64,000 bases of DNA, from NCBI GenBank assembly GCA_934426825.1, contig CAKRYI010000002.1, positions 62,001-126,000 of the forward strand, given 5' to 3'. The notes beneath the pieces are model-generated. The model did no database searches, had not been told where the DNA came from, and saw only the letters and a program-made list of their open reading frames with translations. The translations under genes were made by a program, and so were the position numbers. Positions within the stretch are counted from its first letter, which is position 1; each line of letters starts with the position of its first letter. The stretch is from an uncultured Acetatifactor sp. GTDB lineage: Bacteria; Bacillota; Clostridia; Lachnospirales; Lachnospiraceae. Shown one piece after another: positions 10,398 through 18,415 of the stretch.

Positions 10398-10417
10398 GTC
10401 ATGTACACCCTTCTTCT

Positions 10418-11062
10418 CTATGCTTCCTCGTTCCCTTTAAACTCTTCCATAGTCACCGAAGTCTCACTGCTAATTCCATCTCTTCGAATAACTGTCTTGA
10501 TCGTCTGCAAAATTATTTTTACATCTCCCAAAAAAGTTATGTGCTGTACATATTTTATATCCCATTCAAACTTTTCCTGCCAACTGATACTATTCCTTCC
10601 ATTTACTTGCGCAAGCCCCGTAAATCCCGGTCTAACATCATGTCTGTGTCTTTGCTTTTCACTATAAAGAGGAAGATACCGAACCAATAACGGTCTAGGA
10701 CCGACAATGCTCATATCTCCCTTTAAAATATTCCATAACTCCGGCAACTCATCCAAACTGGTGCTTCTTAACTTTTTCCCAAATGCAGTCAATCGCTGTT
10801 CATCCGGAAGCAGATTTCCTTCTGCATCCTTTTTGTCTGTCATCGTTCGGAATTTATATAATGCAAATATCTTTTCTGTTCCTGTATTTTTGTCTTTCTT
10901 TCCGGGTCTCTGTTGCCGAAAAATAACCGGTGTTCCCAGCTTTACGCGCACAAGCACTGCCAGTACCGCCATAAGCGGACTCAGCAAAATAAGACTGACT
11001 GCTGATAATACAATGTCTAATAATCTCTTAAAATACTTCTGATATAATCCTTGCCGAAGCAT
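10418..11062 (-). CDS. pglC: PglC-type phosphoglycosyl transferase
   Basis: A small monotopic phosphoglycosyl transferase of 214 aa, the PglC/EpsL type consisting only of the catalytic domain. The re-entrant membrane helix is near residues 13-40, followed by the RQQRPGKK loop, FRTM, and the catalytic Asp104-Glu105 pair in TSLDELPELWNIL, then GDMSIVGPRPLL. The enzyme moves a phospho-sugar from a UDP-sugar to undecaprenyl phosphate and so begins a glycan. The three genes directly upstream make diacetylbacillosamine, so UDP-diNAcBac is the probable donor. This is inferred from context and from the known Campylobacter pathway; UDP-GlcNAc or UDP-GalNAc remain alternatives. Confidence 0.88.
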   Translation of the reverse strand: MLRQGLYQKYFKRLLDIVLSAVSLILLSPLMAVLAVLVRVKLGTPVIFRQQRPGKKDKNTGTEKIFALYKFRTMTDKKDAEGNLLPDEQRLTAFGKKLRSTSLDELPELWNILKGDMSIVGPRPLLVRYLPLYSEKQRHRHDVRPGFTGLAQVNGRNSISWQEKFEWDIKYVQHITFLGDVKIILQTIKTVIRRDGISSETSVTMEEFKGNEEA

Positions 11063-11066
11063 ATTG

Positions 11067-11705
11067 TTACCTCATATTCTTTTCACCATAAAGAGGTTTT
11101 GCCGGGACTCCTACATACACACCGCCGCAGTCAATGTCCTTTACCACGACAGCACCCGCCCCAATCATACACTCTTTATTTATATGAATATTATTCTTTA
11201 TAACAGCACCTGCCCCAATCCATGTATTCTCCTTCACGAAGACACCACCCGCCAAATGAGCACCTACCGCTACATGCACATAATTTTCAAGAACACAATC
11301 ATGGTCTACGGATGCACAAGTATTAATAATACAGCCCTCTCCTATCACAGCATCCGGATTAATTACTGCTCCTGCCATCACAACCGTTCCTGCTCCCAGA
11401 ATCACATTTGTTCCTATTACACTGTGCGGGTGTGTTAACACCGGCACACAGATATTATGAGCATGCAGTTTTTCAACCCACTGCCTTCTGATACCGGCAT
11501 TTCCGATAGCAACAATTATATCACTGGTTTCCACATAAGAAAGAAAATCCCCCGTTTTTCCCATAACAGGAATACCCATTACCTCCGACGACGAGTTGTT
11601 ATCGTCCAAAAAAGCAATGCTGTCATACTTTTTTAGGCATAAAGCTATATCCGCAATCACCTTGCCATGTCCGCTGGCTCCGATAATTATCAACCGATTG
11701 TTCAT
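11067..11705 (-). CDS. pglD: PglD-like sugar N-acetyltransferase
   Basis: A hexapeptide-repeat acetyltransferase of about 212 aa in the NeuD/PglD family. The N-terminus is a small Rossmann-like domain (MNNRLIIIGASGHGKVIADI) that binds the UDP-sugar. The C-terminal beta-helix contains NTCASVDHDCVLENYVHVAVG with the catalytic His at about residue 135. In the Campylobacter pathway PglD acetylates UDP-4-amino-4,6-dideoxy-GlcNAc to UDP-diacetylbacillosamine using acetyl-CoA. The gene is flanked by PglE- and PglC-like genes in pathway order, which supports the call. The frame extends to 11732, but the ATG at 11703-11705 gives the family N-terminus and follows an AAAGGA site. Confidence 0.87.
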   Translation of the reverse strand: MNNRLIIIGASGHGKVIADIALCLKKYDSIAFLDDNNSSSEVMGIPVMGKTGDFLSYVETSDIIVAIGNAGIRRQWVEKLHAHNICVPVLTHPHSVIGTNVILGAGTVVMAGAVINPDAVIGEGCIINTCASVDHDCVLENYVHVAVGAHLAGGVFVKENTWIGAGAVIKNNIHINKECMIGAGAVVVKDIDCGGVYVGVPAKPLYGEKNMR

Positions 11706-11719
11706 AAACACCGTTTCCT

Positions 11720-12982
11720 TTACTGAAAGCATTCCCTTATAATGTCAATAATAATATCCTGCTGTTCAGGAGTCATTTTATTGTCACTCGGCAGGCACAA
11801 GCCTCTGTGGAAAATATCCATTCCCACATCCAGTGGTTTTCCATCCTTGCCTTTACTTCCGCCTGCTATGTAGGCATTTGTTTTGGCTCTGCCGTTTCCT
11901 TCCCTTGTCACAAATCCATTCATCCGGTAAATCGGCTGCATATGCATGGGTTTCCAGATGGGGCGTCCCTCTGCATTGTACTCTGCCAGTGTTTCGAGGA
12001 TTTCTGTCGGGCAGCTTTTACCGGGTTCCGTGACATATAGTGCCTCGCATTCTCCTCTGACCTGTTTGCACATCGCACTCTCGTCAATAATCATACAGGA
12101 AAGCCAGAAATTCGGCTCGGAATTCCGGGCATCATAAGGGTTCATGCTCACGGGCAAATCCTTAAATCCTTCCTTGTATCTTTCATAAATAGCCTTTTTC
12201 TGCGCAATATGCTCCTCTAAATAAGGAAACTGTCCTCTGACAACCCCGGCAATCACATTGCTCATACGATAATTATACCCAAGCTCCTCGTGCTGATACC
12301 ATGGAGCATTCTCTCTTGCCTGTGTGGACCATTTTCTTACTTTATCTGCCGCTTCCTTGCTATCTGTCAGTAACATTCCGCCCGAAGAACCGGTGATAAT
12401 CTTGTTGCCGTTAAAGGAAATCACACTGTGGGTTCCGAAAGTACCCGTCTGCTTTCCTTTGTAAGTAGCTCCCAAGGACTCTGCAGCATCTTCAATGATA
12501 ACCGCATTATGCTCCTCACACACTGCCTTTATCTCATCAATTTTACCCGGTGTGCCATATAAATGGGCAATAACAACCACCTTCACCTCAGGATAGATTT
12601 CAAATGCCTTTTTCAAAGCCTCCGGATCCATATTCCATGTATCATATTCCGTATCAATAAAAACAGCTTCCGCACCCTCGTATTTTACCGGATTTACCGT
12701 TGCGTCAAATGTCACATCGGAGCAAAATACCTTGTCTCCGGCTTTCACACCTGCCAGCTTTATCGCAAGATGTAAACCCGCGGTTCCTGCAGAAAGTGCC
12801 ACTGCATACTTACAGCCTATCTTTTCACAGGTCAGACGCTCCACCTCATTAATATTTTCTCCTACGGTGGACATCCAGTTCGTTTCATATGCCTCTCTAA
12901 CGTACTCTATTTCCGGTCCGTGCATAGTAGGAGAAGATAACCATATTTTCTTTTCAAATTTTTCATACTTACTCATGAGCAT
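11720..12982 (-). CDS. pglE: PglE-like PLP-dependent sugar aminotransferase
   Basis: A 420-aa DegT/DnrJ/EryC1-family aminotransferase. Typical features are LSAGTAGLHLAIKLAGVKAGD, the AHLYGTPGKIDEI block, IIEDAAESLG with the PLP-contacting Asp, and the internal-aldimine Lys194 within SFNGNKIITGSSGG. It would transfer an amino group from glutamate to C4 of the keto-sugar made by the dehydratase encoded next upstream. Among this family the closest functional picture is PglE/LegC-type bacillosamine enzymes; the dehydratase and acetyltransferase neighbours favour bacillosamine. The ATG at 12980-12982 follows AAGGGG at five bases. An ATG two codons later is possible. Confidence 0.9.
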   Translation of the reverse strand: MLMSKYEKFEKKIWLSSPTMHGPEIEYVREAYETNWMSTVGENINEVERLTCEKIGCKYAVALSAGTAGLHLAIKLAGVKAGDKVFCSDVTFDATVNPVKYEGAEAVFIDTEYDTWNMDPEALKKAFEIYPEVKVVVIAHLYGTPGKIDEIKAVCEEHNAVIIEDAAESLGATYKGKQTGTFGTHSVISFNGNKIITGSSGGMLLTDSKEAADKVRKWSTQARENAPWYQHEELGYNYRMSNVIAGVVRGQFPYLEEHIAQKKAIYERYKEGFKDLPVSMNPYDARNSEPNFWLSCMIIDESAMCKQVRGECEALYVTEPGKSCPTEILETLAEYNAEGRPIWKPMHMQPIYRMNGFVTREGNGRAKTNAYIAGGSKGKDGKPLDVGMDIFHRGLCLPSDNKMTPEQQDIIIDIIRECFQ

Positions 12983-13019
12983 TACGTCCCCTTATATATT
13001 CTATTCTGAGTTGCCGATA

Positions 13020-14894
13020 CTAACATTCTTTACAATGATATGTCGGTACAATTTCTTTTACATCCTTGCGAATATCAACATTCTCAGACTTTGCATCCTC
13101 TGCCAGTTTTTTTAGCTGATTTTCAAATTTCTCATCATCAAATTCAATCGGCTTTCCAATAAAAATCATCTTATTGTCCGTTTGTTTCAACCCTTCTTCA
13201 CTCATCAGAAGTTCCTCGTACATCTTCTCACCGGGACGAAGTCCGGTGAACTTGATTTCAATATCTTCACCGACGCGATAACCGGACAACTTAATCAGAT
13301 TGGTGGCAAGGTCTAAGATTTTTACAGGCTCACCCATATCCAGAACAAAGATTTCGCCGCCCTTCGCATACGCACCCGCCTGCAATACAAGTGACACTGC
13401 TTCGGGTATGGTCATAAAATAGCGAATAATATTGGGGTCTGTAACCGTTACCGGACCACCTTCCGCAATCTGTTTTTTAAACAACGGAATGACGCTTCCG
13501 TTGCTTCCCAGCACATTGCCAAATCGCACTGCCACGAAATTTGTCTTGGATTTGTGATTCATCATCTGAATCACCATCTCGCAGATTCGCTTGGATGCTC
13601 CCATGATATTTGTGGGATTAACTGCCTTATCGGTAGAAATCAGAACAAATTTCTCCGTTCCGTACTTGTCCGCAGCCTGCGCTGTCTTGTAGGTTCCAAA
13701 TACATTATTTTTAATTGCCTCGTTGGGGCTTGTCTCCATAAGAGGCACATGCTTATGAGCTGCCGCATGGTACACAATATTGGGGCGGTAGGTTTCAAAA
13801 ATATGGTTAATACGTGCGGTATTTCTCACTGATGCAATCAAAACAACCAGATTCAAATCCGGATACTTGCGTATCAGTTCCTGTTGAATGTCATAGGCAT
13901 TATTCTCATAAATATCTACAATAATCAACTGCTTCGGCTGATGGCTTGCTATCTGCCTGCACAGCTCACTGCCTATGGAGCCGCCTCCACCGGTAACCAT
14001 TACCACCTTATCTCTCACGTAATTCAGTACTTCCTCCGTGTTGATTTGAATAGGGTCTCTTCCCAGCAGATCCTCTATTTCCACACGTTTCAGTTTGGAG
14101 ACGGACACGTCACCGTTAATCAGCTGATACATGCCCGGTAAAGTACGCAGATCGCAGCCGGTTTCCTTACAAATATCCAAAATTTCCTTACGGGTTTTGC
14201 GCCCTGCGGATGGTATGGCAAAAATAATTTCATCAATACCGTATTCGCCCACCGCATCCGGAATTCTATCCCGGTTTCCCACAATGGGAACGCCTCTCAG
14301 GAATTTACCGTGGCATCCGGAATTGTCATCAATAATGCACTTTACTGTCAGGTTCAGATATTGACTGGTTTCAATTTCCTTTAAAATGGCATTGGCTGCT
14401 GCCCCTGCACCAATCAGCATGACATTGCTTCTTTTCCCCCGCTCCGTAATATCCCTTCGCTTCATATTAATAATGCGAAGTATCCGATAGCTGAACCGAA
14501 TAGCACAGGTCAATCCGAAAAGGAAGAACCAGTAAAGCACATAATAGCTTTTCGGCATCTTCTCATCCATCAAATAACACAATGCCACCTGCCCCACTGC
14601 CGCACAGGTGGTTGCAAATACAATATTCAAAAGTTCTGTTGCACTGGCATATCTCCAAACACTCTTGTACAGCCTCCAAAGTGCAAAAAAGAGTAAGGTT
14701 AATGCTATATTAAACGGAATAATATGCTCAAATTTCAGTAGGTAATCTCCGGGGATTCCACTAAAGCTGAAATCAAAGCGGACATAGATGGCAGCAAAAG
14801 AAGCCACCACAATGGACATAACATCCAAAAGAATTAATGCCACAATTCTGTTAATTGGAATATTTAAAAAGTTTTTATCCTGTTTTTGTTTCAT
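13020..14894 (-). CDS. pglF: PglF/CapD-type membrane-bound UDP-sugar 4,6-dehydratase
   Basis: A 624-aa membrane-anchored nucleotide-sugar dehydratase. Four hydrophobic segments lie in residues 15-140. An accessory Rossmann domain follows (VMLIGAGAAANAI, 158-170). The catalytic extended SDR domain carries the NAD site TGGGGSIGSE at 301-310 and the TDKAVNPTNIMGASK block at 421-435. It converts UDP-GlcNAc to the UDP-4-keto-6-deoxy sugar, the first step to bacillosamine in the PglF-PglE-PglD series. Length matches PglF/CapD full-length homologues. It is first in the pathway order and has a candidate promoter about 60 bases upstream, so it may open its own transcription unit. A CapD-type epimerizing dehydratase for another sugar is the main alternative. 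Confidence 0.9.
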   Translation of the reverse strand: MKQKQDKNFLNIPINRIVALILLDVMSIVVASFAAIYVRFDFSFSGIPGDYLLKFEHIIPFNIALTLLFFALWRLYKSVWRYASATELLNIVFATTCAAVGQVALCYLMDEKMPKSYYVLYWFFLFGLTCAIRFSYRILRIINMKRRDITERGKRSNVMLIGAGAAANAILKEIETSQYLNLTVKCIIDDNSGCHGKFLRGVPIVGNRDRIPDAVGEYGIDEIIFAIPSAGRKTRKEILDICKETGCDLRTLPGMYQLINGDVSVSKLKRVEIEDLLGRDPIQINTEEVLNYVRDKVVMVTGGGGSIGSELCRQIASHQPKQLIIVDIYENNAYDIQQELIRKYPDLNLVVLIASVRNTARINHIFETYRPNIVYHAAAHKHVPLMETSPNEAIKNNVFGTYKTAQAADKYGTEKFVLISTDKAVNPTNIMGASKRICEMVIQMMNHKSKTNFVAVRFGNVLGSNGSVIPLFKKQIAEGGPVTVTDPNIIRYFMTIPEAVSLVLQAGAYAKGGEIFVLDMGEPVKILDLATNLIKLSGYRVGEDIEIKFTGLRPGEKMYEELLMSEEGLKQTDNKMIFIGKPIEFDDEKFENQLKKLAEDAKSENVDIRKDVKEIVPTYHCKEC

Positions 14895-14953
14895 AGCTGC
14901 TTTCCCTTCAAATCATAAAGGTATTCATAAAGGTGGGTACACATTATTATCTC

Positions 14954-14982
14954 ATTCTATCACCCACATATAAAAGAAGCAA
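14954..14982 (-). promoter_or_regulatory. Candidate sigma-A promoter before the pglF-like gene
   Basis: On the minus strand TTGCTT (14977-14982) and TAGAAT (14954-14959) are separated by exactly 17 bases. The -10 matches five of six consensus bases; the -35 is weak. A GTGGGT...ACCCAC inverted repeat spans the -10 area. Transcription would begin about 50 bases before the PglF start, near the place where base composition shifts. Confidence 0.4.
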
Positions 14983-14990
14983 GCAAAAGG

Positions 14991-16619
14991 TTATCTATCC
15001 CTCCAAAAGCGTTCCCCCATTCCCAAAATCACAAAAATAGTCGCTACTCCCATGGACTGTTGAAAACTAAAGGAATTATTCACCGTATATGCCAGCAGAC
15101 ACAGGCCGCATGCACCCGCTATAAGGCTTTCCTTTTTCAGCGTTTCCATTCCGGCTTTCAGAAATCTTACAATCGCACTGACCATCATGCCCGCGAATCC
15201 CACCAACCCTAAAATACCGGTGTTTACAAGAATAGTCAGCCATTCGCAATGCGCATTTGTCAAAGTAAGTTCCCCGAATTGGGTTCGTGCCGCCTCCACA
15301 AGGCTTTCGCTTCCCCCATTGTAAAGGTATGCCGACATACAATCCGGTCCCACGCCAATCATTTTATGTAGAAAAGACTGTTCTCCAAAGCAGCGGATAC
15401 CGATTGTCCATGTCCCCCCACGGTCACTTCCCCATGTGGCATTAAAGGTAAAAAGCGAATTTTCCGATAAAGCGCCAAGGCTCCCCGGATGCTTCGTGTT
15501 CACGATTATCATCCCAATTACTGTACCTAAAAGTATCGGGCAAAGGATTCCCAACGCTTTTGCCACAACCTTCATTGCTTTTGCAGGATATTTCTCTTTT
15601 TTCCCTACATATATCATCAATCCGTAAAAAACCAGTGCCACCGCCATCATGCTTAGCGGCAAGATACTGTAAGTAAACAGGTCGGTTGCTGATTCCGCAT
15701 AGTTAAACCGTTCCGGCAGACATATCCGGAGCAATAACATAATCAGGCATCCGGCGGACAGCGTAAGCATCAGCATCCCAAACATCTGCATTCTGCGCTG
15801 ATTTTGGGCTGACAGGCAAAAAGTTACCACCAGTACCGCTGCCAATGCCAGCAAACCACTCATGCTTCCCTGTGTAACTAAAGAGGAAAAACCAATTACT
15901 ACATATAAATATAGCAGAATCTGCCTCAAATATCTGCGTTCTCTTTGCGATTTTTCACTTACCCAAAGCAGATAATATCCCGCAAAAAATATTGACACCA
16001 AATAGCCACAGTACCAATTCATGTTGCCTATTGTAGAAATAAAACCGCTTCTTTCTATCTTCATATCAATGGGATATATGTCAAACCGGTTCAAAATCCC
16101 CAGCAAGAATACCACTGCCGATATCGGCAGGAACAGCCCGAATATCCATTTACGGGGTGTCCAGAATCTTGACACCAGAAAATAAATTGCCAGCAGAATC
16201 ATCTGCGGCACAAATCCCATGTACCAGCCTAATGCCCCCCACAGGGCATCCGTCTTATAATCGGAACAGAGATAGGACAAAATCAGGCTGAAAACATACA
16301 AAAGGGCAAAGCCGTCCGTCACGGACAGCTTCACCTGAAATTTTTCTTTCTTCTGTATTTTTTCCACAGCCATCAGGATAAGCCAGACTGCCAAAAGCGG
16401 CAGAATGACCTTTGCACCGTTTACACTGACCGCCCGGAAGAAGGTAGCCTTATCCGTTCCGATATGAGCATACCCTTCCTCGTTGTAAAAAGGCATTACC
16501 GCAATAATCAGAATAAGATAAATGCTGATTGCTCCGTCTAACAGATAACCGCAATATTTTCTGAAGGTTGTCAATGCCGATTCTGTTGTTTGCTGTTTCT
16601 TTGATAATTTGCTGCTCAT
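14991..16619 (-). CDS. O-antigen ligase/PglL-fold membrane protein (Wzy_C family)
   Basis: A 542-aa integral membrane protein with about twelve hydrophobic segments and the Wzy_C signature near its C-terminus: MIGVGPDCMSAY, a large extracytoplasmic loop, then LTNAHCEWLTILVNTGILGLVGFAG. Proteins of this fold are O-antigen ligases, glycan polymerases, or PglL-type protein O-glycosyltransferases, all using undecaprenyl-diphosphate glycans outside the membrane. The histidine in NAH corresponds to the essential His of the family. A Gram-positive has no lipid A acceptor, so ligation to cell wall or protein is more likely. It follows the lipoprotein gene by only 15 bases and precedes the bacillosamine genes. 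Which activity it has cannot be told from sequence. Confidence 0.82.
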   Translation of the reverse strand: MSSKLSKKQQTTESALTTFRKYCGYLLDGAISIYLILIIAVMPFYNEEGYAHIGTDKATFFRAVSVNGAKVILPLLAVWLILMAVEKIQKKEKFQVKLSVTDGFALLYVFSLILSYLCSDYKTDALWGALGWYMGFVPQMILLAIYFLVSRFWTPRKWIFGLFLPISAVVFLLGILNRFDIYPIDMKIERSGFISTIGNMNWYCGYLVSIFFAGYYLLWVSEKSQRERRYLRQILLYLYVVIGFSSLVTQGSMSGLLALAAVLVVTFCLSAQNQRRMQMFGMLMLTLSAGCLIMLLLRICLPERFNYAESATDLFTYSILPLSMMAVALVFYGLMIYVGKKEKYPAKAMKVVAKALGILCPILLGTVIGMIIVNTKHPGSLGALSENSLFTFNATWGSDRGGTWTIGIRCFGEQSFLHKMIGVGPDCMSAYLYNGGSESLVEAARTQFGELTLTNAHCEWLTILVNTGILGLVGFAGMMVSAIVRFLKAGMETLKKESLIAGACGLCLLAYTVNNSFSFQQSMGVATIFVILGMGERFWRDR

Positions 16620-16634
16620 ACACTATATCTACCC

Positions 16635-18368
16635 CTACTCTTCCTCCAACAAATCCATTCCCCAACCAACTTCCGTGTCATTTCCACCATTGTCTGACGA
16701 ACCACCGGAAGGAGTTTCCGGTTGTGAGGGCTGAGGTTGGGAAGGCTGCGGTTGTGCAGGCTGGGGCTGCGCGGGCTGCTGCGCCGGCGCCTGTTCCTGT
16801 GGCTCCTGCGTCGGTTCCGGTGACGGAGCCGGCGTCGCATTATTATTTTTATTGGAAGAGTTATTTTTATTGCCGGAAGGCTTCTTTTGAGTATCTGACT
16901 TCGGTGTTTCTTTCTGAATCGTGCCGCTCAGGCGTCGGTTTTCCGTAGTCTCTCGTCCTTCCTCTCCGCTTTCTCCCGCAGTTTCATTTGCAGAATCTGT
17001 CCGGCTGTCCTCATATGCCTTGAAAGGGTCCTCTCTTTCATACTGCTGCACCGTACCGAGACTCACCCATGCACTTCCCTGATAAATCTGAACTTCTCCG
17101 TCATAAATCCGTACACGGGGTACGCTATTTTCAGTGTTGCCATCGTCTGCTGCCTGTGAACCGTCAGCGCCGTCACCGGAGCTGTCATCGGAAGTTCCTT
17201 TCTCCCCGTCGGTCTCCTGCACTTCATAGGCGTCCACCACCGGATAATCACCCCATCCCATCAGTCCGGCACGAAATGTATATGCGGAGGCTTCCTCGCC
17301 CTCCAAAAGTCCCATAAACAGACAATTCTCGCCACTCTCGTCATAAGCATAAACCACGCAGTCCGCTGCCTGCGCACTTGCCGCAAAGGTTTTGCGGTTA
17401 TTCTCCGTGGGCTGTTCCAAGGTAGTCACACCCTGTTCGTTGAAATTACCGCGGTAAGTACGATACTCCATCGTTTCCCGGTTGCTCCACAGGGCGTATA
17501 CATCGCCTGCCTCACTTCCCGTATGGACATATGCCGTGTAATCTCCGGTCATCACGCCTCCCTGAAAAGTTCCCTGCTCATGGATAATATCTCCTGTATT
17601 ACCGTCACAGTTCCATGAATCAAAAACGCCGTCATAAGCGCCGTCCTTCATTCCGGTGCGAAGAAACTGTACGGAGTCACCGGTACGTTTCAACACCAGT
17701 ACCTGCTCCTCCCCCTGATACCAGACCGTGGTATCGGGCTGTCCATCCGCTGTAAACCCTGCCTGAATTGCTAACAGAATTTCCCCATTCTGAGACAGAA
17801 AATAATTGCGTTTTCCTTCCCGCAGCTTCGGCATCATGGTATCCATCCAGTTATCATTGCATATCTGATTAATGCCATCGCTCAGATAGTCTGCCAACTG
17901 CAGATTTTGAAGCATTTGTTTTGCCTCTTCCTGCACAGTTTCGTCCTCTTCCGCCAGATTCACACTGATATTCTGTAAACTGTCAAACGCTTCCGTATCG
18001 TCAAACAAACGGTAACTCTGCTCCAGCATATCCCGCTGCCTGCGAATCAATCCCTGCGTGCGGTAAAGGTCAGCCAGCGCATGATAATCCTCCATGGTAA
18101 ATTCGCCGTTGTTGTACTTTAATTCATAGTCCCGGATAGCACTCTCTGTCTCAGACAAAAGCGGTTCCGCTGTCACGCCGGTCTGTTCCGGTATCACAAC
18201 AGGTGTTTCTCCCGCCTTTTGTCCGCATCCGGTAAGCACTCCCATTGCAAATATCATCACTGCTACACCACATTGCAGTTTTATTTTACTTTGCCTGATT
18301 CTTTTATTTTGAAATTTATTCTGCTGCACTTTTTCAGTCACTTCTGTCTTTTTCATCATTATCCTCAT
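16635..18368 (-). CDS. Proline-rich lipoprotein with TPR-like and MORN-like segments
   Basis: A 577-aa predicted lipoprotein. A basic N-terminus and one hydrophobic helix lead to the lipobox VLTGCGQ (Cys near residue 49), so it should be anchored on the outer membrane face. Residues about 75-160 are helical and TPR-like. The middle part has MORN-like glycine/acid patterns (MKDGAYDGVFDSWNCDG, EQGTFQGGVMTGDY). From about residue 390 it becomes low-complexity, rich in Ser, Thr, Asp, Asn and then Pro-Gln repeats (PAQPQPAQPQPSQPQP), ending VGWGMDLLEEE. No enzymatic motif was seen. It sits between a secreted glucosaminidase and the ligase-type protein. A wall-spanning tether or a glycan acceptor are both possible; I do not recognise the family. 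Confidence 0.78.
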   Translation of the reverse strand: MRIMMKKTEVTEKVQQNKFQNKRIRQSKIKLQCGVAVMIFAMGVLTGCGQKAGETPVVIPEQTGVTAEPLLSETESAIRDYELKYNNGEFTMEDYHALADLYRTQGLIRRQRDMLEQSYRLFDDTEAFDSLQNISVNLAEEDETVQEEAKQMLQNLQLADYLSDGINQICNDNWMDTMMPKLREGKRNYFLSQNGEILLAIQAGFTADGQPDTTVWYQGEEQVLVLKRTGDSVQFLRTGMKDGAYDGVFDSWNCDGNTGDIIHEQGTFQGGVMTGDYTAYVHTGSEAGDVYALWSNRETMEYRTYRGNFNEQGVTTLEQPTENNRKTFAASAQAADCVVYAYDESGENCLFMGLLEGEEASAYTFRAGLMGWGDYPVVDAYEVQETDGEKGTSDDSSGDGADGSQAADDGNTENSVPRVRIYDGEVQIYQGSAWVSLGTVQQYEREDPFKAYEDSRTDSANETAGESGEEGRETTENRRLSGTIQKETPKSDTQKKPSGNKNNSSNKNNNATPAPSPEPTQEPQEQAPAQQPAQPQPAQPQPSQPQPSQPETPSGGSSDNGGNDTEVGWGMDLLEEE

Positions 18369-18415
18369 GTCTTTTCAGCGTTTCCGCACGACTTTTGTCA
18401 TCTGCTTTATTTCTT

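Noticed and set aside
16698..16830. Repeated DNA as possible CRISPR or tandem repeat array
   Set aside because: The short repetitive pattern simply encodes the Pro-Gln-rich tail of the lipoprotein; there are no spacers or regular direct repeats.
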